A stretch of DNA of 31,785 nucleotides, taken from contig JABHQB010000091.1 in the NCBI GenBank assembly GCA_018695965.1, positions 1 to 31,785 on the forward strand, given 5' to 3'. Within the stretch, counting starts at the first letter, position 1; each line of letters begins with the position of its first letter. The stretch is from Flavobacteriales bacterium (GTDB lineage: Bacteria; Bacteroidota; Bacteroidia; Flavobacteriales; BACL11). The position numbers and the translations under genes are program-made. The notes under the pieces were generated by a model. The model was not told the origin of the DNA and did no database searches. It saw only the letters and a list, made by a program, of their open reading frames with translations. Below, in pieces: positions 25,783-31,785 of the stretch.

Positions 25783-26346
25783 ATGGCAAGTAAAAGAAGG
25801 GGATTACCTGAAATAAATGCCGGTTCTATGGCTGATATTGCATTCTTATTGCTTATTTTCTTCTTGGTAACTACAACTATGGATGTAGATTCTGGTATCG
25901 CTAGAAAATTACCTCCTATGCCAGAAGAAAATGTAGAGATTCCTGAAATTCATAAAAGGAACATTTTCGTAGTTCTAATTAATAAAAACAATAAGATTTT
26001 AGCTGGGATTGGTTCTCCAACAAATGTAATAGAAATTAATGGAGATGGTTCCATTTCTTCTTTAAAAGATGATGTAAAAACTTTTATAACTAATAATGGG
26101 GGGAAGCCAAATTCTTCAGACAGTCCAGATAAAGCAGTAGTGTCATTACAAAATCAAGAAGGAACTTCTTACAAAACATATATTCAAGTGCAAAACGAAC
26201 TAACAAAAGCGTATAACGAGTTAAGAAACGAAAAATCTAATGTAGATTACGGAAAAGATTTTAATAGACTTAATAATGAAGAGCAAAAAAAGATAAAGGA
26301 TTTTTATCCTATGAAAGTTTCAGAAGCAGAAACAAAAGCAAACTAA
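25783..26346 (+). CDS. exbD: ExbD/TolR-family protein (first copy)
   Basis: The 187-residue protein has a short cytoplasmic N-terminus (MASKRRGLPEINAGSM) and one membrane helix at about 19-34. Asp18 in MADIAFLLLIFFLVT sits at the position of the proton-carrying aspartate. The rest is periplasmic, with an inserted loop (about 75-145, including NNGGKPNSSDSPDK) longer than in E. coli ExbD (141 residues). It follows the 3-TM gene by 3 nt and precedes the second exbD by 7 nt. Confidence 0.92.
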   Translation: MASKRRGLPEINAGSMADIAFLLLIFFLVTTTMDVDSGIARKLPPMPEENVEIPEIHKRNIFVVLINKNNKILAGIGSPTNVIEINGDGSISSLKDDVKTFITNNGGKPNSSDSPDKAVVSLQNQEGTSYKTYIQVQNELTKAYNELRNEKSNVDYGKDFNRLNNEEQKKIKDFYPMKVSEAETKAN

Positions 26347-26353
26347 TAAAACA

Positions 26354-26851
26354 ATGAGTAAATTCAAAAAAGGAGGAGGAAAAGGGATGCCAGCAATATC
26401 AACTGCATCCTTACCTGATATTGTGTTTATGTTACTTTTCTTCTTTATGGTTACAACAGTTATGAGAGAAACAACATTAAAAGTTACAGTAACTCCACCT
26501 GAAGCAACTGAGGTAAAAAAAATGGAAAAGAAATCGTTGGTTTCGTATATTTATATTGGTTCTCCAACAAAAAGTCAGCAATCACAAATGAATTTATCTA
26601 CAAAAGCTCTAGTTCAGTTAAATGATGTTATTTACAAAAGAGAAGAAATAATTGCTAATAGTGAGATACGAAAATTTATTGATTCCGAAAGAAGACAGAA
26701 AGATGAATCTGAAATTCCGTATATGACTACCTCAATTAAAGCAGATCAAAACGTAACAATGGGAATTGTAACGGATGTAAAAACTGAACTCCGGAAAGCT
26801 GACGCTCTTAAAATTAACTATTCTACCAAAAAAGCAAAAGACGCTAATTAA
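26354..26851 (+). CDS. exbD: ExbD/TolR-family protein (second copy)
   Basis: The 165-residue protein has a basic Gly-rich N-terminus (KKGGGKGMPAIS), a membrane helix at about 21-37 (SLPDIVFMLLFFFMVTT) and the key Asp22. A periplasmic domain follows with TTSIKADQNVTMGIVTDVKT. Both ExbD copies retain the aspartate, so both may be functional, perhaps as a heteromeric ExbD ring. Its last 4 bp overlap the end of the convergent CPBP gene. No TonB-type transducer follows in this window. Confidence 0.92.
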   Translation: MSKFKKGGGKGMPAISTASLPDIVFMLLFFFMVTTVMRETTLKVTVTPPEATEVKKMEKKSLVSYIYIGSPTKSQQSQMNLSTKALVQLNDVIYKREEIIANSEIRKFIDSERRQKDESEIPYMTTSIKADQNVTMGIVTDVKTELRKADALKINYSTKKAKDAN

Positions 26852-27747
26852 GCTATTTCTTTACTATTTATCTGTTTATACAAGTAGATAAAAAACAAAA
26901 CTATTATCAGGAAAATTGTTGCTTGTATCATGCTAATTTCAGTTCTTTCTAACTGAGAAATATCCATATCTATTCTTTCAGTAAAAGGAAGATACATTAA
27001 TAAAATAGCTAATGCATTATTTATAAAATGTGCTATTACCGACATCCATAAATTACCAGAATAATAAAATAAATACCCAAGTACCATTCCTAAAAAGAAT
27101 CTTGGTAAAAATCCGAAAAACTGCATATGTATTGCTGAAAAAATAAAAGATGTTATTAATATTGCAATATGAGGGTTTCTTAAAATATTTTTTAATTTCT
27201 TTTGTATTACTCTTCTAAAAAACATTTCTTCTCCAATTGCAGGAATAATTGCAATTAAGAATAAATTGAATAGTAGATCTCCAATGTTATCCATTTTTAG
27301 AAATGCCATTGTTGCTTCCTCAGCAGAATCTTCCATTTGCTTCATCCCCTCAATCACTTTTGGGATGTAATCAGTAATAAAATTTATAAAATCTAAATTC
27401 AATTGCATACAATAAGCTACCAATGGTTGAGAAAATAAAATAATCATCAGTATAATTAAGATATTTTGTCGTTTAAATTTTGAATTAAATCCTAATCCTT
27501 TTAGATATTGATCATTTTCAAAATAACTAAACAATAAAGGAGGAATAATAAATATGAAAACAGAAGAAATAAGCTGCGTAATCTTTAACTGATTAATATT
27601 TTCTTGATTAAATTTTAATTCCCCTGCATCTGCAAAAATAATACCGATAGATAAAATACCTATTAATGAAGAAATAAAAACAATCATCACAAACAAAAAT
27701 AGTTTTGTAGATTCTGATTTATTACTAAAGATTCCTTTCAGGTTCAT
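26848..27747 (-). CDS. CPBP-family intramembrane metalloprotease
   Basis: The 299-residue, multi-helix membrane protein has the three CPBP/Abi motifs: IGEEMFFRRV (Glu173, Glu174, Arg178), SAIHMQFFGF (His207) and IAHFINNALA (His240, Asn244). Relatives include type II CAAX prenyl proteases and bacteriocin self-immunity proteins. The substrate is unknown. A loop at about 130-155 is acidic. It is convergent with the second exbD and divergent from dus, sharing a 24-bp gap; its start abuts a CATATG palindrome. Confidence 0.88.
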   Translation of the reverse strand: MNLKGIFSNKSESTKLFLFVMIVFISSLIGILSIGIIFADAGELKFNQENINQLKITQLISSVFIFIIPPLLFSYFENDQYLKGLGFNSKFKRQNILIILMIILFSQPLVAYCMQLNLDFINFITDYIPKVIEGMKQMEDSAEEATMAFLKMDNIGDLLFNLFLIAIIPAIGEEMFFRRVIQKKLKNILRNPHIAILITSFIFSAIHMQFFGFLPRFFLGMVLGYLFYYSGNLWMSVIAHFINNALAILLMYLPFTERIDMDISQLERTEISMIQATIFLIIVLFFIYLYKQINSKEIA

Positions 27748-27756
27748 ATGTTTAAT

Positions 27757-27764
27757 TATTTTTG
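27757..27764 (+). promoter_or_regulatory. Promoter -7 element for dus, deciding its start
   Basis: TATTTTTG is an exact TAnnTTTG match that ends 7 nt before ATG 27772. The alternative ATG at 27748 lies upstream of this element, so ATG 27772 is the likely start and the mRNA is nearly leaderless. Confidence 0.6.
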
Positions 27765-27771
27765 TGGAAAT

Positions 27772-28764
27772 ATGTCAGTAAAAATAGGAAATATAGATTT
27801 AGGAGACTTCCCTCTTTTGCTTGCTCCAATGGAGGACGTTAGTGACCCCCCATTTCGTGCACTTTGCAAGAAACATGGGGCCGATTTAATGTTTACCGAA
27901 TTCATTTCTTCTGAAGGGCTTATTAGAGATGCGAAAAAAAGCACTCAAAAACTTGATATTTACGATTTTGAAAGACCAATTGGAATACAAATTTTTGGAA
28001 ATAATATAGAAAGTATGATGGAAGCAACAAAGATTTGTGAATCAGCAAATCCTGAAATTATTGATATTAATTATGGATGTCCTGTAAAAAAAGTAGCAAA
28101 TAAAGGTGCTGGAGCAGGAATACTAAGAGATATTCCTAAAATGGTAGAAATGACTAAACAAATTGTAAAATCTACCAACATTCCTGTTACGGTTAAAACC
28201 CGACTAGGTTGGGATGAAAATACAAAATACATAGTTGAAGTTGCAGAACGATTACAAGATGTAGGTATACAAGCCATTTCTATACATGGAAGAACAAGAA
28301 AACAAATGTATAAAGGAGAAGCGGACTGGACCTTAATAAAACAGGTGAAAGAGAATCCTAGGATGAATATCCCAGTTTTCGGAAATGGAGATATTGACTC
28401 ACCAGAAAAGGCAACTTTGATGAGAGATGAATTTGGCTTAGATGGATCTATGATTGGTAGAGGATCTATTGGAAATCCTTGGATTTTTAATGAAATAAAA
28501 CACTTCCTAAAAACAGGAGAACATTTAGCAAGACCTATCATGAAAGAAAGAGTAGAAGCTTGCAAACAACACCTAAAACATTCTATAGAATGGAAAGGAG
28601 ATGTTTTAGGAATATCAGAAATGAAACGACACTACACCAATTATTTTAAAGGGATTAACGACTTTAAATCCTACAGAATAAAAATGGTAACTTCCGAATC
28701 GGAAACAGAAATACAAGAAATACTAGATGAAGTAGCCTTGAAGTTTGAGGGATATGAGTTTTAA
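27772..28764 (+). CDS. dusB: tRNA-dihydrouridine synthase, DusB-like
   Basis: This flavoenzyme reduces uridines in the tRNA D-loop. From ATG 27772 it has 330 residues. It shows LLLAPMEDVSDPPFRALCKK (15-34), FTEFISSEGL, IGIQIFGNN, IIDINYGCPVKKVANKGAGA (96-115, catalytic Cys103), TVKTRLGWDE, ISIHGRTRKQMYKGEADW and GSMIGRGSIGNPWIF. The FMN- and tRNA-binding signatures match Dus family B best among the subtypes. An upstream in-frame ATG (27748) precedes the promoter and is rejected. Confidence 0.93.
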   Translation: MSVKIGNIDLGDFPLLLAPMEDVSDPPFRALCKKHGADLMFTEFISSEGLIRDAKKSTQKLDIYDFERPIGIQIFGNNIESMMEATKICESANPEIIDINYGCPVKKVANKGAGAGILRDIPKMVEMTKQIVKSTNIPVTVKTRLGWDENTKYIVEVAERLQDVGIQAISIHGRTRKQMYKGEADWTLIKQVKENPRMNIPVFGNGDIDSPEKATLMRDEFGLDGSMIGRGSIGNPWIFNEIKHFLKTGEHLARPIMKERVEACKQHLKHSIEWKGDVLGISEMKRHYTNYFKGINDFKSYRIKMVTSESETEIQEILDEVALKFEGYEF

Positions 28765-28777
28765 TTTATTTTGTAAA

Positions 28778-28792
28778 CCTAACTCCATTAGG
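28778..28792 (+). other. Hairpin downstream of dus
   Basis: CCTAA, CTCCA loop and TTAGG form a 5-bp stem 14 nt after the dus stop. A second inverted repeat (AGAAACT ... AGTTTCT) follows with a 16-nt spacer. No long T-run is present, so termination is uncertain. The gap 28765-28827 holds no supportable gene. Confidence 0.35.
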
Positions 28793-28827
28793 AGAAACTA
28801 CCTCAATTACTTGTCAGTTTCTGTCAA

Positions 28828-30045
28828 TTAAACTTTTTTCAAAAATCTATTAGTCAAAACTTTTGCTGGATAAAAAGACGCAATTAATCCAATAACAATT
28901 ACTGTTATTTCTACTATTAATACATCTTTAATATTTAACTCTACAGGATAAGCGTTTACAACAAAATTTCCTTCCATTGCAATAAATCCGAAATGTTGTT
29001 GAAGTAAAGAAAAACCAACCCCTATAAACAACCCAATAGCACTCCCTACTAAAACTCCCAGAATTCCTTTTGTAAAAAATATATTTCTAATCTGTTTTTT
29101 GGAACTTCCCAAATTCCAAAAAGTTTTAATGTCCTTTTGTTTGTCAATCATCATCATACTTAAGGAACTAATAATATTAAAACTTGCAATTATTAGAATA
29201 AAAACCAAAATTAAGTAAACAGCTAATTTCTCTGAATTTAATAATTTATATAAAAATTCATGCTGTTCCAATCTGCTTTTTACAACAAAATCCTCTCCTA
29301 AAGTTTGCTCTAATTCTGTTTTTATATGATGCATATTATCAGAATTCTTAATATTTATTTCAGCAGATGAAGCCTCTCCCTCTCTATCTAACATTTTCTG
29401 TGATCTATTTAAAGGTATAAGAACATATTGATTATCATACTCCGGCTCAACAGAAAATATTCCTATTGGAGTAAAAGCAGAACTCACTAAATCTGACTTG
29501 TCTTTTATATATTTTGAATTTCTGTTTGGAGAGGTTATCGTAAGCTGACTAAACATATTATTTATATCAACAGACAGATTATAAGATACTCCAGAACCTA
29601 AAACCATTACATTTTTATCTCTGTAAAGTTTATCAGAAAAATATTCTCCTATTTTTATAATGCTATCTATATTGACTAATTTATGGTAATTTTCATCTAC
29701 TCCTTTTATTTCAGCTATTTTCTTCTTCCCTTCATGTTCAATTAGCACTTTTTCTTCTAATACAAAAGAATAATCTTCAATATTATTATTTTCTTTTAAA
29801 TCAGAATCTAAATCTGAAATCTTAAAAGTTTTTCCTACAGATGATGTAATTTTTAGATGTGGATCAAAAGAATTATACTTACTCAAAATCAAATTTTCTA
29901 ATCCAGCAAAAACAGAAAGCACAACTACCAATGCAGCTGTGCCTATTGCTACTCCAAATAAAGAAATATAGGAAATAATATTTACTACATTTTTACTCTT
30001 TGAAGTAAATAAATATCGTTTTGCTATAAAAAATGGAAATTTCAT
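28828..30045 (-). CDS. FtsX-like ABC transporter permease, LolC/LolE-like
   Basis: The 405-residue protein opens MKFPFFIAKRYLFTSKSKN, the usual LolC/E start. It has TM1 at about 21-48 and a periplasmic MacB-like domain of some 220 residues. Three C-terminal helices follow (about 272-295, 318-345 and 370-392). FtsX-domain features include IIASFNIISSLSMMMIDKQK and IKTFWNLGSSKKQIRNIFF. In LolCDE the permeases release lipoproteins to LolA; no LolD ATPase is adjacent. It lies 8 nt after rbfA in an rbfA-permease pair. Confidence 0.88.
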   Translation of the reverse strand: MKFPFFIAKRYLFTSKSKNVVNIISYISLFGVAIGTAALVVVLSVFAGLENLILSKYNSFDPHLKITSSVGKTFKISDLDSDLKENNNIEDYSFVLEEKVLIEHEGKKKIAEIKGVDENYHKLVNIDSIIKIGEYFSDKLYRDKNVMVLGSGVSYNLSVDINNMFSQLTITSPNRNSKYIKDKSDLVSSAFTPIGIFSVEPEYDNQYVLIPLNRSQKMLDREGEASSAEINIKNSDNMHHIKTELEQTLGEDFVVKSRLEQHEFLYKLLNSEKLAVYLILVFILIIASFNIISSLSMMMIDKQKDIKTFWNLGSSKKQIRNIFFTKGILGVLVGSAIGLFIGVGFSLLQQHFGFIAMEGNFVVNAYPVELNIKDVLIVEITVIVIGLIASFYPAKVLTNRFLKKV

Positions 30046-30053
30046 TAAACGAT

Positions 30054-30392
30054 TTATTTTTTCAAAAGCTTTTCAATTTCTTCTGCATATTCTGCAGAAT
30101 CATCCAAATAAAAAACTAACTCTGGCACAATTCTCAACTGATGACGACAACTGTTCCCTAATAATTTCCGAAATACTTTTTTATTTTCATTAAGTATATT
30201 AAGAGCCTCCTTCGGTTTTTCTACAGGGAAAATACTTAAATATGCCTTTGCAACCGATAAATCTGGAGATACTCTTACTCCTGTTACTGTTACTAATATA
30301 TTCCCTAAAAATTGATGTATTTCTTTCTGAAATATTATTGATAATTCTTTCTGAATTAATTTTGATACTTTCTTTTGTCTTGTAGTTTCCAT
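30054..30392 (-). CDS. rbfA: Ribosome-binding factor A
   Basis: RbfA is a KH-like 30S assembly factor needed for late 16S maturation. The 112-residue protein begins METTRQKKVSKLIQKELSII and has GVRVSPDLSVAKAYLSIFP (38-56), NENKKVFRKLLGN and QLRIVPELVFYLDDSAEYAE, all typical. It is the first gene of the rbfA-permease pair and is divergent from the ABC exporter. Confidence 0.94.
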   Translation of the reverse strand: METTRQKKVSKLIQKELSIIFQKEIHQFLGNILVTVTGVRVSPDLSVAKAYLSIFPVEKPKEALNILNENKKVFRKLLGNSCRHQLRIVPELVFYLDDSAEYAEEIEKLLKK

Positions 30393-30396
30393 AGGG

Positions 30397-30404
30397 CAAA
30401 GATA
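30397..30404 (-). promoter_or_regulatory. Promoter -7 element for rbfA
   Basis: The minus strand reads TATCTTTG, an exact match, with only 4 nt (CCCT) between it and the ATG. If used, the start codon would lie at the transcript's 5' end. Confidence 0.55.
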
Positions 30405-30425
30405 GATATTCTATTTTCTTATCCT

Positions 30426-30433
30426 TACATTTG
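30426..30433 (+). promoter_or_regulatory. Promoter -7 element for the ABC exporter
   Basis: TACATTTG is an exact match ending 5 nt before ATG 30439, again predicting a leaderless transcript. It shares a 46-bp divergent gap with the rbfA promoter. Confidence 0.55.
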
Positions 30434-30438
30434 CCGAA

Positions 30439-31785
30439 ATGAAAGATTTTTACAGAATATTAAACTATGTAAAACCATATTACAGATATGCATTTCTGAA
30501 TATGATTTTTAATGTATTTGCTGTATTATTTTCTTTAGTTTCCATAACTATGGTAATTCCTTTTTTAGGATTACTTTTCGGAACAATGGAAACTGATATT
30601 GTTAAACCCGAATCCTTTACATTTAGTACATCATCAATTAAAGACCATTTTTATTATGAGATAAATAGCATCATTGAATCGGGAGAAAAAATTGACGCGC
30701 TTCTGTTTATTTGTGGGTTAATTCTTATTACCTTTTTCTTCAGAAATTTATTCCGCTATCTTGCTCTTTATTTTCTAACACCAATCCGAAATGGAGTGGT
30801 GCATGATTTAAGGTCTAATTTACATGAAAAAGTTATTTCACTTCCTTTAGGTTTTTTTACTGAAAAAAGGAGAGGTGATATTACTTCCAGAATGACAACA
30901 GATTTGGTAGAAATTGAGTGGAGCATCATGAGTTCTTTAGAAATGATTTTTAGAGATCCACTACAGATAATTATCTATTTAATTACTTTAATGGTAATAA
31001 GTCCTACTTTAACTCTATTTGTAATAATACTATTCCCAATTACTGGATTTTTGATTGCAAAAGTTGGAAAAAGTTTGAAAAAATCTTCCGAAAAAAGTCA
31101 AGAAAAAATGGGAGATATACTTTCAGTTTTAGATGAAAATATTGGTGGATTAAGGGTTGTGAAATTATTTAATGCTGAAAAAAATGTTCATCAGAAATTT
31201 GATAGAGAAAGTAAAAAGTACCAATCTTTAATGACGTCATTATTAAGAAAAAAAGACTTATCCTCACCCATGAGTGAATTTTTAAGTACTATTGTAATGG
31301 TAGTAGTTATGTGGTTTGGAGGGAAGTTAGTATTAGGAGGAAGTTCACATCTTAGTCCGGAAGCATTTATCGGTTATATTTTAATTTTCTCTCAAATTAT
31401 TCCTCCTGCAAAATCGTTTACCACTGCCTATTACAGACTACAAAAAGGTTCTGCAGCTGCAGCCAGAGTGTATGAATTAATGGATACTAAGAATACAATT
31501 ATTGACTCTGAAAATCCGAAATTAGTAAGTAAAATAAATACATCTGTAGAATTAAAAAATGTGAATTTTAGGTATGAAAATATAGATGTTTTAAGTAACA
31601 TAAGTTTTACAATTGAAAAAGGGAAAACAATTGCTCTTGTAGGGAAATCTGGTAGCGGAAAATCAACAATTGCAGACCTTTGTGCTAGATTTTACGATAT
31701 AAATGAAGGTGAGGTTTGTGTCGATGGTGTCAATATAAAAAGCATTAAACTTTCTGATTTAAGACATCTAATGGGAGTTGTCTCC
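30439..31785 (+). CDS. MsbA-like ABC exporter, C-terminus beyond the window
   Basis: The frame is open from ATG 30439 to the window end (449 codons). An exporter transmembrane domain of six predicted helices covers about residues 15-325, including LPLGFFTEKRRGDITSRMTT and DENIGGLRVVKLFNAEK, a coupling-helix region. The nucleotide-binding domain begins near residue 370 (VELKNVNFRYENIDVLSNIS) and has an intact Walker A, GKSGSGKST. The signature motif and Walker B lie outside the window. The closest type is MsbA/lipid A flippase-like; drug or peptide export is also possible. Confidence 0.92.
   Translation, partial: MKDFYRILNYVKPYYRYAFLNMIFNVFAVLFSLVSITMVIPFLGLLFGTMETDIVKPESFTFSTSSIKDHFYYEINSIIESGEKIDALLFICGLILITFFFRNLFRYLALYFLTPIRNGVVHDLRSNLHEKVISLPLGFFTEKRRGDITSRMTTDLVEIEWSIMSSLEMIFRDPLQIIIYLITLMVISPTLTLFVIILFPITGFLIAKVGKSLKKSSEKSQEKMGDILSVLDENIGGLRVVKLFNAEKNVHQKFDRESKKYQSLMTSLLRKKDLSSPMSEFLSTIVMVVVMWFGGKLVLGGSSHLSPEAFIGYILIFSQIIPPAKSFTTAYYRLQKGSAAAARVYELMDTKNTIIDSENPKLVSKINTSVELKNVNFRYENIDVLSNISFTIEKGKTIALVGKSGSGKSTIADLCARFYDINEGEVCVDGVNIKSIKLSDLRHLMGVVS

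Noticed and set aside
28071..28565. Minus-strand 164-codon frame inside dus.
   Set aside because: It lies wholly within a well-supported dus gene, with no recognisable domain.
28765..28827. Possible gene relic between dus and the permease: the minus strand reads a short peptide (about IEVVSPNGVRFTK) ending in a stop.
   Set aside because: Only about 15 codons are open, with a stop just upstream and no start. It is too short to separate from chance.

Overview
The window looks like a chromosomal segment of a low-GC (roughly one-third G+C by eye) member of Bacteroidetes, most likely Flavobacteriia. Support comes from the gene families (TonB-dependent receptor with a CarboxypepD_reg-like N-terminus, HU-CCDC81/SPOR protein, ExbB/ExbD cluster), from repeated Bacteroidetes-type promoter elements (TAnnTTTG) upstream of genes, and from A-rich pre-start regions without Shine-Dalgarno sequences. 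No phage, insertion sequence, CRISPR array or conjugation gene was seen. Coding density is very high and no gene-free stretch exceeds 300 bp.

Layout. (1) 1-5400, minus strand: a translation block, rplM-rpsI-rpsB-tsf, ended by a clear terminator, then pyrH-frr with its own promoter, running into a truncated RND/MMPL-type membrane transporter. (2) 5400-10304, minus strand: mostly singly transcribed metabolic genes, kbl (glycine C-acetyltransferase), a secreted CapA-family protein, gdhA and dprA. (3) 10344-14890, plus strand: a tight operon of a TonB-dependent receptor, kdsB, an HU-CCDC81/SPOR envelope protein and an acyl-CoA thioesterase, converging with a GT9 glycosyltransferase. (4) 15861-17739, plus strand: tatD, type I asparaginase and tRNA-Ser(GGA). 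(5) 17810-23.2 kb: a divergent tyrosine/homogentisate catabolic cluster. hmgA-hpd-bcp plus a secreted SHOCT-like protein lie on one side; a FAH-family hydrolase, a flavin-reductase-like protein and a sulfotransferase lie on the other. (6) 24066-26851: Mn-type superoxide dismutase, then ExbB, a small 3-TM protein and two ExbD proteins. (7) 26848-31785: CPBP protease, dus, rbfA with a LolC/E-like permease, and a truncated MsbA-like ABC exporter.

Most of the window is ordinary core genome. The points most worth a second look are: the tyrosine pathway, which has no glutathione-dependent maleylacetoacetate isomerase beside it; the conserved-looking but unassigned 114-aa membrane protein inside the Exb operon; the secreted SHOCT-like protein; and a set of genes whose -7 element lies only 4-7 nt from the ATG, predicting leaderless mRNAs. 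I did not see a clearly new defence or mobile system.
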